A DNA stretch of 39,136 nt from Actinomycetales bacterium. Lineage in GTDB: Bacteria > Actinomycetota > Actinomycetes > Actinomycetales > Microbacteriaceae. The DNA lies in contig JAATGR010000209.1 in NCBI GenBank assembly GCA_015654575.1, positions 1 through 39,136 on the forward strand. Direction: 5' to 3'. Under the pieces are notes generated by a model. The model was not told the DNA's origin and made no database searches. It was given only the letters and a program-made list of their open reading frames with translations. Positions 1 through 9,290 of the stretch are shown here, piece after piece. Made by a program: the position numbers and the translations under genes. Positions within the stretch are counted from its first letter, which is position 1, and each line of letters opens with the position of its first letter.

Positions 1-510
1 CCGCGCAAGTCGGGGATCATCCAGCGCTCGATGCTTGCCCGCGCCTGGCTGCGTATGGGCCTCGTCGAGTCCGTTCTGGCGATGCTCGGCTTCTTCGTCG
101 TCCTGCTCTCGGCGGGCTGGAGCTGGGGCGCGCCGACCGGCGACGGGACGGCGCTCCACCACGCCTACCTGCAGGCGACCTCGATGACCTGGGCGGGGAT
201 CGTCGCCGGCCAGATCGGCGCGGGCTTCGCCTGCCGCACGACGACCGCCTCGCTGCGCCAGATCGGCGTCTTCGCCAATCGCCACCTGCTGCGCGGCGTC
301 CTCTTCGAGCTCTGCTTCGCGGCGGCGATCATCTACCTGCCGCCGCTGCAGGCGCTCTTCCACACCGCCGGGCTCGACCTGGGCCAGGTGGCGCTGCTGG
401 CGACCTTCCCCTTCATCGTCTGGGGAACCGACGAGGCCTGGCGCGCCTGGCGCCGCCGGCGCTCGGGGGTGCGGCGAGCCCACACGCGGACTGCACCTGA
501 ATACGGATGA
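1..510 (+). CDS. Cation-transporting P-type ATPase, C-terminal part (cut by window start)
   Basis: The frame is open from base 1 and gives about 169 residues to a TGA at 508-510, so only the C-terminus is present. Hydrophobic segments around LGFFVVLLSAGW, AGIVAGQIGAGFAC, LFELCFAAAIIYLPPLQALF and VALLATFPFIVWGTDEAWRAWRR, with the loop text QRSMLARAWLRMGLVES, match the last transmembrane helices (Cation_ATPase_C domain) of calcium/magnesium-type P-type ATPases. The protein would pump a cation across the membrane using ATP. The phosphorylation and nucleotide-binding domains lie outside the window, so ion specificity cannot be judged. It has no evident functional tie to the catabolic genes that follow. 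Confidence 0.8.
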   Translation, partial: PRKSGIIQRSMLARAWLRMGLVESVLAMLGFFVVLLSAGWSWGAPTGDGTALHHAYLQATSMTWAGIVAGQIGAGFACRTTTASLRQIGVFANRHLLRGVLFELCFAAAIIYLPPLQALFHTAGLDLGQVALLATFPFIVWGTDEAWRAWRRRRSGVRRAHTRTAPEYG

Positions 511-580
511 TCGGCGACCCCCGCGGTGATCCGATGGAGGGCGCAGCGATAAACGACCTACACACCAGGAGACAGAGCTG

Positions 581-2125
<1,545 letters not shown>

Positions 2126-2152
2126 TCTGTGCCCGGGCTCAACCCGGCCAAC

Positions 2153-2227
2153 GCGCATAACTCAGGCAAAACGGGAAGTTCGGGGCCCGGAGCGGCCCCG
2201 GACATGGAAACTGCCTGAGTTATGCGC
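2153..2227. repeat. 75-nt nested palindrome between the aldehyde dehydrogenase and DUF779 genes
   Basis: The arms 2153-2168 and 2212-2227 are perfect 16-bp inverted copies (GCGCATAACTCAGGCA and its complement). Inside, 2178-2187 pairs with 2194-2203 with one G-T pair around a 6-nt loop. It lacks a U-tract, so it is not a classical terminator. The nested design resembles REP-like or miniature palindromic elements, but it could also stop or protect the upstream mRNA. Confidence 0.75.
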
Positions 2228-2245
2228 ACGACGAGGGAGATCAGC

Positions 2246-2644
2246 ATGGTCAGGATCGGCGAGTACAGCCGGGTGCAGCTGACGGACAGTGCGGGGGAGC
2301 TGCTGCGCGAGCTGACGGTGCAGTAGGGGCCGCTGATGTTCCATCAGTCGGGCGGATGCTGCGACGGCTCCGCGCCGATGTGCTACCCCATCGGCATGCT
2401 CCTCATCGGGCCGAGCGACGTGAAACTCGGGGATATCGAGGTCGTCGGCCTCGATCCGATCGAGGTGTTCATGTCCGTGTCCCAGTTCGAGTACTGGAAG
2501 TACACGCACCTCACGATCGACGTGGTGCCCGGACGAGGTGCCGGCTTCAGCGTCGAAGCCCCGACCGGAAAGCGGTTCATCATCCGATCGCGGATGCTCG
2601 ACGAGGCGGAGCTGAAGTATTTCGGGCTGGCGCCTACCGTGTAG
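2246..2644 (+). pseudogene. DUF779 protein gene with an in-frame amber codon
   Basis: From ATG 2246, preceded by a GGGAGA ribosome site, the frame reads MVRIGEYSRVQLTDSAGELL, then meets TAG at 2324-2326 (codon 27), then continues in the same frame as GPLMFHQSGGCCDGSAPMC through to TAG 2642-2644. The downstream part is the conserved core of DUF779, which usually runs through an xGPLMFHQSGGCCDGS stretch without a break, so the stop replaces an ordinary residue (CAG to TAG would do). The family has no established function and often sits beside Adh-type aldehyde dehydrogenases. An ATG at 2336 with AGGGG upstream could restart translation and give a 102-residue protein that keeps the Cys-rich motif. 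Sequencing error is the main alternative. Confidence 0.75.
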
Positions 2645-2674
2645 CACCTCAGGCGCCTGGCCCACCGGCCGCTG

Positions 2675-3550
2675 TCACATGCCGTGCCCATGCGGCGGGT
2701 TGCGCGGAGCGGACGGGGCAACGCCGCCCGGTGCGATACTGAGCTCGCGCCACTGACGCAATTCCGTCTGCTGTGCAGAGAGGCTCGTCTCGATCAGGGT
2801 GTAAGCGTCGTACCCACCGGCGAATCGTCGAGGCGGCTGCGGATCATCGACGAGTTTCAGCACCGCCGCCGCGAGCGCCGCGGGGTCCGCTCCGACGAGT
2901 TCGCGGATGCCGGTCCGCATCCGTTCAAAAATCGGCGCATAGTCGGCGATCTTCGTCTCGGCGACGGTCGCCGCGTCGGCGAAACCGGTGGCGAGGCTGC
3001 CCGGCTCGACGGTGGTGATCGAGATTCCCAGTTCGCCCAGCTCCGCCGCCAGGCCCTCGCCGAGTCCCTCAAGCGCGAATTTGCTTGCGCTATACAGCGC
3101 GATCAGCGGGTCGGACACGCGGCCCCCGACGGAGGAAACGTTGATGATGTGAGCGCTGCGCTGCTTTCGCAACTGCGGCAGCGCGGCGCGAATCAGGTCG
3201 AGCGCGCCGAAGAAGTTCACCTCGAACAGGGCCCGGACCTGCGCGTCGCCTGTCTCCTCCACCGTTCCCTGCAGGCCGTACCCCGCGTTGTTGACGAGCA
3301 CGTCGATCCGACCGAATCGTTCGAGCGTTCGTGCGATCCCCTGGCGCACCTGCTCCGGGCGTGTCACGTCGATACCGATCCCGAGGGCGCGCGACGGGTG
3401 GGTGGCTGCGACAGCCGCGGCGGCGCGTTCATCCCTGTCCGTCACCGCCACCGCGTCTCCTCGCGCGAGCGCGGCCGCGGCCAGAGCCTTCCCGAAGCCG
3501 CCGCCGGCTCCGGTGATGAGCCACGTCCGCTCGGTCATCCCTTTCGCCAT
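2675..3550 (-). CDS. Short-chain dehydrogenase/reductase (SDR), classical type
   Basis: A 291-residue SDR. It has the cofactor motif TGAGGGFG (13-20), NNAG (87-90), catalytic Ser in INVSS (139-140), and Tyr153/Lys157 in YSASK. An Asp after the second strand (VTDRD) favours NAD(H). A short C-terminal extension (about 60 residues past the fold) is seen in SDRs acting on ketones or on bulky alcohols. The start at 3550 directly abuts the stop of the upstream FAD oxidase gene at 3551. A second ATG at 3538 is possible, but its purine-rich stretch is too close. The two genes are almost certainly one transcript, so the SDR probably acts on a product or substrate of the oxidase. Confidence 0.88.
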   Translation of the reverse strand: MAKGMTERTWLITGAGGGFGKALAAAALARGDAVAVTDRDERAAAAVAATHPSRALGIGIDVTRPEQVRQGIARTLERFGRIDVLVNNAGYGLQGTVEETGDAQVRALFEVNFFGALDLIRAALPQLRKQRSAHIINVSSVGGRVSDPLIALYSASKFALEGLGEGLAAELGELGISITTVEPGSLATGFADAATVAETKIADYAPIFERMRTGIRELVGADPAALAAAVLKLVDDPQPPRRFAGGYDAYTLIETSLSAQQTELRQWRELSIAPGGVAPSAPRNPPHGHGM

Positions 3551-4936
3551 TCAGTTACCGTGTTCGAAGACGCCGTCGGGGTCCACCGCGGCGCGCACGT
3601 TGCGTAACCGGTCCGATGCCTCCTGCGACCATAGCCTGGTCCGGAAGGTGTCCGAGGACGGGTGGTTCGCCCAGTTGTAGTTGATCTGCGCACCGCTGTA
3701 CCCGGCGACGTCGTCGCGGATCGCGTGACCGGCAGCCTCGACGACTTCCCATGGTGCGAGCTCATCGGAGGGCATGCCCAGCACGAGTAGGGTAAACGGC
3801 TGTGCTTTGCCGCCCACGGCCGACGGCACCGCGGGCTCGCGCACGATCGCGCCGCCCTGCAGGCGGATCTCCACCGTTGCGAGGGGTGCTTCGCGGGCGG
3901 CGCCGACGTGAGAGAGCAGGGTGTCGATGAAGTCGTGGTCGATGTCCTCCAGAAAGTCGCCCCATTCCCATACCGGGATCGGTCCTTCCGGCTCGGAATG
4001 GATCTCACCGAGCCTGTCACTGGGCAGCACCCCGACTGTGTCGAGGATGGTGGGACCGGCGAGCTCGCGCCAGCCGGCCAGGAGCGCCTCGCCGCCTTCG
4101 GCGAGTTCGTCTGTACTGGCGCCAGGTTCGACATAGGCGTAGCGGACGTGGAGCACGGCCGAACCGCCGATCACCGGGACCTCCGGCGGCAGGCGGAGGA
4201 TCGCGATCGACGTGTTGACCGAGTCCGGTATGTCGCGCACCCAATCGAGCCAGGCATGCGTGACGCGGTGGATGTCGGCGGCGCCGTAGAACAGGCCGCC
4301 GCCATAGACGAACGGAGTTCGCGGTGCCGCCACGGTCATCTCGGTGACCACCCCCAGCCCCACCTTCCCGCCTCGCAGCGCCCAGAACAGGTCCGTGTTC
4401 TCGGTGGGGGAGGCGACTAGCACGTCGCCGCGTCCGTCCACGACGCGGAACGCTCGCGCCCAATCGCTGGCCATGCCGAGCGTTAGGCCAAGTGGCCCGA
4501 TGCCGCCGCCGAGAATCAGTCCGACGGCCCCCACGGTTCGGGCCGAACCGGTCACCGCTCCCAGCCCATGGCGGTGCAGCTCGGGAAGGATATCCATCCA
4601 TCGCAGCCCCGCACCCATCGTCCATGACGCCCGGTCGGCATCTACCCGCAGGTGCGTGAGGCGGCTGGTTTTCAACAGCATCCCGTGCTCGAGAGCTCGG
4701 TACGCGCCGTGGCCGGTCAGCTGTGGATGCACCGTCTGAGCGTGGGCGGCGGCCCACCGCACCGCGGCCTGAACGTCTGCCTCATCCTCGGGCACGACGA
4801 CCAGGTCGGGCCGGGTGGGCGAGAGTAAATTGAAGCCCTCGACCTCGGCGGCATAACCGGCTTCGCCACGAAGATGTACCGCACCTCTCATGAGAGTGCG
4901 CAGATCTTCGGCGACAGGGCGGGTGATCACTGCCAT
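3551..4936 (-). CDS. FAD-linked oxidase (PCMH/BBE family, 6-hydroxynicotine-oxidase-like)
   Basis: A 461-residue flavoprotein with an N-terminal FAD_binding_4 domain (about 35-210) and a C-terminal BBE segment (NYNWANHPSSDTF...DPDGVF). His76 in LTGHGA sits where the FAD-linking His of this family lies. The region TGSARTVGAVG has no Cys at the position used for a second covalent link in berberine-bridge enzymes, so the flavin should be singly attached, as in 6-hydroxy-D-nicotine oxidase. LGGGIGPLG and FWALRGGKVGLGVVTE are typical FAD-contact motifs. Such enzymes oxidise alcohols, amines or alkaloid-like substrates using oxygen. ATG 4936 follows GGGGAGACA. It is the first gene of a two-gene unit with the SDR, behind its own promoter. 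The substrate is unknown. Confidence 0.87.
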   Translation of the reverse strand: MAVITRPVAEDLRTLMRGAVHLRGEAGYAAEVEGFNLLSPTRPDLVVVPEDEADVQAAVRWAAAHAQTVHPQLTGHGAYRALEHGMLLKTSRLTHLRVDADRASWTMGAGLRWMDILPELHRHGLGAVTGSARTVGAVGLILGGGIGPLGLTLGMASDWARAFRVVDGRGDVLVASPTENTDLFWALRGGKVGLGVVTEMTVAAPRTPFVYGGGLFYGAADIHRVTHAWLDWVRDIPDSVNTSIAILRLPPEVPVIGGSAVLHVRYAYVEPGASTDELAEGGEALLAGWRELAGPTILDTVGVLPSDRLGEIHSEPEGPIPVWEWGDFLEDIDHDFIDTLLSHVGAAREAPLATVEIRLQGGAIVREPAVPSAVGGKAQPFTLLVLGMPSDELAPWEVVEAAGHAIRDDVAGYSGAQINYNWANHPSSDTFRTRLWSQEASDRLRNVRAAVDPDGVFEHGN

Positions 4937-4990
4937 TGTCTCCCCTTCTCCGAGAGCGCGCCTTCGCGCCTCGGGTGACCGACGGCGCGG

Positions 4991-5069
4991 TCAGCCTATG
5001 GGGAGGCGATGGCGCAAAGAAAGACCAAAACGTTAGCCACCTATGGGGCGATCTATATGGGTTCTATAT
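4991..5069 (-). promoter_or_regulatory. Promoter and probable activator site of the FAD oxidase-SDR operon
   Basis: Read on the minus strand this region has ACCCATA (5056-5062), 29 nt, GGTCTTTC (5019-5026), 20 nt, then a -10-like TAGGCTGA (4991-4998). The same blocks at the same distances precede the LigM-like gene near 15.8 kb. On the plus strand TCTATAT occurs at 5052-5058 and 5063-5069, 11 bp apart, as expected for a regulator bound on one DNA face. The LysR gene just upstream is a natural candidate regulator (inference). Confidence 0.55.
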
Positions 5070-5078
5070 CGATCGTCG

Positions 5079-5978
5079 CTAGGAGGGCAGAAGCGTGTCA
5101 GAGGACGCTGCGACGACGGCACGGGATACCGATGCCAACGCGGGAGACGAGTCATCGGACCTGGAAACCAGGTATATCGGCATGACCACGCGAGCGATCG
5201 GCGTCACCACGACATCATCGCGGACCTCGCCGTTGACGAAGCTCACCGGAACGACCTCGATGCCGCGACCCGCCGCGACCCCCGAAAAATCCTCGTCGAA
5301 GTCGGACACTTCGTCGGCCACCCGCATCGTGAACCCGGCGTTCTCACACAGCCGGTGGAGCACGGAGTTGCCTCGGAAGACACGGTTGCTGGGCAGGATC
5401 CACGCGTCGTCCTTCAACTCGTGGAGCTCGACGGACGCGCGGTGCGCTAACGGATGTGACACGGCGAGGACGGCCACGAGTCCCTCGTTGGTGATGAGAA
5501 GGCGGCGGAGATCACCTGTGCCTCGTGGCGCGACGCACAGGGCCGCGTCGATCCGTCCGGCGATGACAGACTCGACGAGTTTCGAGGTGCTCTCCCCGAC
5601 GATCGTGAGCTCGATGTCCGGGTTGATCGCGCGGGCGCGGCTCACGATCGCCCGTTTCACCTCGGAGCCTGCGGCGGCGTAGACCCCCAGGGTGACGGGC
5701 CCGCTGCCATTGCCGCGCAGGTGTGCGGCAGCTTCGAGGGCGCGATCGTAGCTGTCCACCGCTGCGCGTGCCTGCGTCGCGAACGCCGCTCCTTCGTTCG
5801 TGAGTTCCACTGTGCGGGTGCTCCGCTCGAACAGGCGTAACTCCAGCGAGCTCTCGAGTTTGCGGATGCTGGCGCTGAGGGCGGGCTGTGCCAGGTGCAA
5901 GCGATCCGCAGCGCGACTGAAATGAAGCTCCTCGGCCACGGCGAGGAACTGGCGGAGATGCCGGATCTCGACGTTCAT
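5079..5978 (-). CDS. LysR-family transcriptional regulator
   Basis: A 299-residue LysR regulator. The N-terminal winged helix-turn-helix is clear (LRQFLAVAEELHFSRAADRLHLAQPALSASIRKLE, about residues 6-45), followed by a linker helix and a periplasmic-binding-like effector domain (from about residue 90). I start at ATG 5978, which follows a GGGGTGG stretch; a GTG two codons earlier is possible. The gene lies upstream of, and in the same direction as, the FAD oxidase and SDR, with 142 bp between carrying a separate promoter, so it likely controls that pair. LysR proteins usually activate in response to a pathway metabolite. The effector is unknown. Confidence 0.92.
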   Translation of the reverse strand: MNVEIRHLRQFLAVAEELHFSRAADRLHLAQPALSASIRKLESSLELRLFERSTRTVELTNEGAAFATQARAAVDSYDRALEAAAHLRGNGSGPVTLGVYAAAGSEVKRAIVSRARAINPDIELTIVGESTSKLVESVIAGRIDAALCVAPRGTGDLRRLLITNEGLVAVLAVSHPLAHRASVELHELKDDAWILPSNRVFRGNSVLHRLCENAGFTMRVADEVSDFDEDFSGVAAGRGIEVVPVSFVNGEVRDDVVVTPIARVVMPIYLVSRSDDSSPALASVSRAVVAASSDTLLPS

Positions 5979-6058
5979 GTCCACCCCAATCGACTCTGCT
6001 TGAGGGACCCTGTCAGCATAGCGACCGAGGGGGTCAGTCTGGTGCTCGGTGCGTGTCT

Positions 6059-6838
6059 TCAGGCCGGTAGCGGGTCCCCGAGCGGCGCGAACTCGTCGAG
6101 GAATCCGAGGAATTCGCGCCAGCTGCGGGCATCCGCCAGTGGCCGGTACTTCTCGCCTGGTGCCGTGAATGCATGGGGAGCTCCGGAGTAGACAGAGACA
6201 GTCCAGTCCAGCCCGGGGGCGGTGCGCAGTTCGTCCGCGAAGGCCTTGACGTCCTCGTCGGGCACGATGTCGTCATCGCCGCCGGTCAGGATGACCAGTG
6301 GAGCAGAGATCGCACCGGCGTCCGAGGGCTCGTGGGTGAGCAGGCGCCCGTGGAACGAGACCACACCCGCCGAAGCCTGGCCGGTACGCGCGTGTTCGAT
6401 TGCCACCGTGCCGCCGAAGCAGTATCCGATGACGACGATGTCCTCGGGGGCGAAGCCGCGCTCGAGCAGTACGTCGAAGCCGGCCTGCGCGCGTCTGCGC
6501 ATGAGCGGGAGATCGTCGTAGTACTTCGCCGCCTCCGCCCTCATTTCCGGGAAGGTGCTCGGTCGGACGCCCGCGCCGTAGACATCGGCGGCGAACGCGG
6601 TGTAGCCGAGCCGTGCGAGCATGCGGGCCCGGGCCTGGACATACGGGCCCGGCCCCATCCACGCATGGAAGATCAGCACGGCCCGCGGCCCGCCGCCTGC
6701 GGGCTCGGCGATGAAGCCCTGAAGCGGGGTTCCGTCGTGCACGTAGTCGACATGCGCCAGCGTAATCGGAAGGTCGTGGCGAGCTGCCACCGTTCCGAGC
6801 AGTCGCGCGAAGGGTTCGGGCAGTTCGCCGATCGACAT
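6059..6838 (-). CDS. Dienelactone hydrolase family protein
   Basis: A 259-residue alpha/beta hydrolase. The nucleophile Cys140 lies in GYCFGG, the acid is in the GGDDD stretch (188-190) and the catalytic His222 is in GAPHAF. This Cys-His-Asp triad marks the dienelactone hydrolase family. I start at ATG 6838, preceded by GAGAGGACGAGG; the frame is open further upstream, but that part has no ribosome site and runs through the promoter of the divergent gentisate operon. Family members hydrolyse dienelactones and other small esters. Here it lies head-to-head with gentisate dioxygenase, so it may act on a lactone or ester feeding or leaving that pathway (inference). Confidence 0.85.
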   Translation of the reverse strand: MSIGELPEPFARLLGTVAARHDLPITLAHVDYVHDGTPLQGFIAEPAGGGPRAVLIFHAWMGPGPYVQARARMLARLGYTAFAADVYGAGVRPSTFPEMRAEAAKYYDDLPLMRRRAQAGFDVLLERGFAPEDIVVIGYCFGGTVAIEHARTGQASAGVVSFHGRLLTHEPSDAGAISAPLVILTGGDDDIVPDEDVKAFADELRTAPGLDWTVSVYSGAPHAFTAPGEKYRPLADARSWREFLGFLDEFAPLGDPLPA

Positions 6839-6884
6839 CCTCGTCCTCTCGTCCGCCGGCCGTGAGGCCGGATGCCGCTCGGGG

Positions 6885-6913
6885 TTGACACGATTCCCGA
6901 CCGCGGCTAATTT
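6885..6913 (+). promoter_or_regulatory. Sigma-70-type promoter of the gentisate operon
   Basis: TTGACA at 6885-6890 and TAATTT at 6908-6913 are separated by 17 bp. This is the closest match to the housekeeping consensus in the window and lies 75 bp before the gentisate dioxygenase start. Confidence 0.7.
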
Positions 6914-6915
6914 GC

Positions 6916-6940
6916 CGTACACGGATAGTACGTCAACGTA
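6916..6940. promoter_or_regulatory. Overlapping palindromes just downstream of the gentisate promoter, possible MarR operator
   Basis: CGTAC at 6916-6920 and GTACG at 6928-6932 form an inverted repeat, and TACGTCAACGTA at 6929-6940 is a second one (TACGT-CA-ACGTA). They cover the expected transcription start, where a bound repressor would block initiation. The MarR-family gene at the end of the operon is the obvious candidate. Binding is inferred, not shown. Confidence 0.45.
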
Positions 6941-6987
6941 TTATCTGATCGCAAACATCGGATCGACGAGGATTCAAGGAGGACACG

Positions 6988-8046
6988 ATGTCCACTCCGA
7001 CCAGCATTGTCCCGGGTGCCGAAGAGGCCGCCCCGGAGTTCTATGAAAAGCTCGCCGCGCAGCACGTGCGGGCACTCTGGACGATTCCGGGCACGATGGC
7101 GCCCGAACCCACTCTCGACGAGGTGCCGTTCGTGTGGCACGCGAAGGACCTCTGGCCACTGCTCGAGGAAGCGGCGACCTTCATCAGCCCCGAGGACGCA
7201 GAGCGCCGCGCCCTCAACGCGTCGAATCCGACGCGCGCGTTCGGCACCAGCCACAACCTCGTCGCCGGATATCAAATGGTCCTGCCCGGCGAGACGGCAC
7301 CGGCACACCGCCACACCCCCAGCGCGATCCGTCTCATGCTCCAGGGCGCAGGGGTGACGACGGTGGAGGGCGAGCCGGTGTGGATGGAGCGAGGCGATCT
7401 CGTGCTCACACCTCCTGTGTCGTGGCACGACCACCGTCACCCGGGCGACACCCCGATGATCTGGCTCGACGGTCTCGACGTCCCGTTCGTGCGCGGTCAG
7501 CACGCCCAGTTCGCCGAGGAGTATCCCGGCGATCAACTGCAAGAGCTCACCAAGGCGCAGGACGCGAGCGTCGCGGACTATGGTGTGGGCCTCGTCCCGG
7601 CGCACAGCACGTGGACGAAGCGTCATTCGCCTCTGAACAAATACGCCTATTCAACGACCCGTCCCGCGCTGCTGAAGCTCTGGCAGAACGAGGGCTCGCC
7701 TGTATCCGGATCGACGCTTGAGTACGTCAATCCGCTGAGCGGCGGCCCGGTGATCCCCACGATCTCGTCCTATCTCACCTACATCCCGGAGTCCGGCTCC
7801 TCCGTGCCGGAGCGCCACACGCCGAGCAAGGTCTACTGCGTTCTCGAGGGCAAGGGCCACAGCATTATCGAGGGTCAGCGCTACGACTGGGAGGAGAACG
7901 ACTTCTTCGTGGTGCCCTCATGGCACTGGTACGAGCACGTCGCCGACGAGGGGGATGCTGTCCTGTTCGCCCTCAGTGACTGGCCGATCTATGAGCCGTT
8001 CGATCTCGTCCGGCGCGAGGTCCGCGCCGCGGGCGCCGGCGCGTGA
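6988..8046 (+). CDS. gtdA: Gentisate 1,2-dioxygenase
   Basis: A 352-residue bicupin protein of the gentisate dioxygenase family, which cleaves gentisate (2,5-dihydroxybenzoate) to maleylpyruvate with Fe(II) and oxygen. The first cupin has the metal-binding pair His107/His109 in APAHRHTPSAIR and a further His in SWHDHRH (147-151). A second cupin follows (PERHTPSKVYCVLEGKG, VPSWHWYEH). WIPG-like text near the N-terminus (ALWTIPGTMAPEP) and LDGLDVPF are family hallmarks. ATG 6988 has AAGGAGG upstream. It is first in an operon with a 4-bp GTGA overlap to the next gene. A 1-hydroxy-2-naphthoate dioxygenase is the closest alternative, but the neighbouring monooxygenase and FAH hydrolase favour gentisate. 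Confidence 0.9.
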   Translation: MSTPTSIVPGAEEAAPEFYEKLAAQHVRALWTIPGTMAPEPTLDEVPFVWHAKDLWPLLEEAATFISPEDAERRALNASNPTRAFGTSHNLVAGYQMVLPGETAPAHRHTPSAIRLMLQGAGVTTVEGEPVWMERGDLVLTPPVSWHDHRHPGDTPMIWLDGLDVPFVRGQHAQFAEEYPGDQLQELTKAQDASVADYGVGLVPAHSTWTKRHSPLNKYAYSTTRPALLKLWQNEGSPVSGSTLEYVNPLSGGPVIPTISSYLTYIPESGSSVPERHTPSKVYCVLEGKGHSIIEGQRYDWEENDFFVVPSWHWYEHVADEGDAVLFALSDWPIYEPFDLVRREVRAAGAGA

Positions 8047-9290
8047 GCGCCGTCGCCCAAGGCAGTGCCCGTGTCGCGGTCATCGGGTGCGGTATCGGTG
8101 GGATCAGCGTCGCGCTGGCGCTCGCGCGCAAGGGGATCGCGGTGCACGTGTACGAGCGCGCGTCGGAGATCGGCGAGGTCGGGGCGGGTCTCCAAGTCGG
8201 CCCCAACGCCGGTCGCATTCTCGGTGAGCTGGGCGTGCTCGACCATCTCACTGTTCGGGCGGTCCTCCCCGACCGGGCCGTCATGCGTGCCATCGACACG
8301 GGAGAGGAGATCATTGCGATCGATCTCGCCTCTTTTCCCGATCGTTACGGGTCCCCATACCGCGTCATGCACCGCGGGGACCTGCTCTCGGGCCTCCTGA
8401 AAGCAGCCGCCGAGACGGGGCTCGTCGCCGTCACGCCGGGAAAGGAGCTGGTCGACGTCCAGCAGGACACCGACTCCGCGACGGCGATCTTCGCGGACGG
8501 CACATCCGCGACCGCCGAGGTCGTCATCGGAGCGGACGGCATCCGCTCTCGGGTGCGTGCGCTGCTCGGCGACGACTCCCCGCCGTTGGCCTCGAACTAC
8601 GTGATCTATCGGGGCACGTTCCCGCGGACGTCGGAGTTCGAGAACGCCGTGACCCTGCAGACCGGCCCTCACCATCACGTGATGCACTACCCGATCCGGG
8701 GTGGTCAGGAGATGAATCTGGTCTGTTCGTTCCGCAGCGAGCGCGGCCCGGTGGGCAGTGACGCGTGGGGAACCGTCGAGGAACTGGAGGAGGCGTTCGC
8801 CGCCGCGAACCCCGTCGTCCGCTCGGCCATCGGACACCTGGAACGGTCGAGGAAGTGGGTGCAGTTCGACCGTGAGCCGCGCGCGGGCTGGTCCGAGGGA
8901 CGGGTGCTCCTGGTCGGGGACGCCGCGCACGCTGCGCACCAGTACTTCGCGCAGGGCGCGTGCCAGGCGCTCGAAGATGCGGTCGTCTTGGCGGACCTCG
9001 CCGCCGGGGCGGATGACCTCGCCGGGGTATTCACGAAGTTCGAGGCGGCTCGGTATCCGCGCACGAGGGCGGTGCAGCGTGGATCGAGGTGGTGGGGCGA
9101 ACTCACTCACGTCGACGAGCAGGCGGCCGTCGCGCGGGACGCGATGCTGCGGCTCGTCGGTGGCCGCGGTCTCGACCACCTTGACTGGCTCTACGGCGAT
9201 GCCTCGCTCCCGGCGCCGGAGGTACCGGATTCGCAGGATGTGTACGAGCCCCTTTCCGGCACCGACCGCGTGCTGGAACGCAAGCCGTGA
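8043..9290 (+). CDS. FAD-dependent monooxygenase, 3-hydroxybenzoate 6-hydroxylase-like
   Basis: A 415-residue class A flavoprotein monooxygenase. It has the N-terminal GxGxxG fold (VIGCGIGG), the mid-protein DG motif (VIGADGIRSRVR) and the GD motif (VLLVGDAAHA). The active-site stretch HQYFAQGACQALEDA resembles that of 3-hydroxybenzoate 6-hydroxylases (QYxAxGAxxAxEDA). The reaction would be 3-hydroxybenzoate plus NADH and oxygen to gentisate, the substrate of the dioxygenase encoded just upstream. The start is GTG 8043 and overlaps the preceding stop in GTGA, so translation is likely coupled. A related 6-hydroxylating or salicylate-type activity cannot be excluded from sequence alone. Confidence 0.83.
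   Translation: MSAVAQGSARVAVIGCGIGGISVALALARKGIAVHVYERASEIGEVGAGLQVGPNAGRILGELGVLDHLTVRAVLPDRAVMRAIDTGEEIIAIDLASFPDRYGSPYRVMHRGDLLSGLLKAAAETGLVAVTPGKELVDVQQDTDSATAIFADGTSATAEVVIGADGIRSRVRALLGDDSPPLASNYVIYRGTFPRTSEFENAVTLQTGPHHHVMHYPIRGGQEMNLVCSFRSERGPVGSDAWGTVEELEEAFAAANPVVRSAIGHLERSRKWVQFDREPRAGWSEGRVLLVGDAAHAAHQYFAQGACQALEDAVVLADLAAGADDLAGVFTKFEAARYPRTRAVQRGSRWWGELTHVDEQAAVARDAMLRLVGGRGLDHLDWLYGDASLPAPEVPDSQDVYEPLSGTDRVLERKP

Noticed and set aside
2324..2326. Recoding of the amber codon as pyrrolysine
   Set aside because: No Pyl genes are in the window, the trait is not expected in this group of bacteria, and the DUF779 family needs no special residue there. A simple nonsense change is more likely.
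2641..2675. CAGGCGCCTG near the DUF779 stop as a terminator
   Set aside because: The stem is only five base pairs with no loop and no U-tract. I do not call it.
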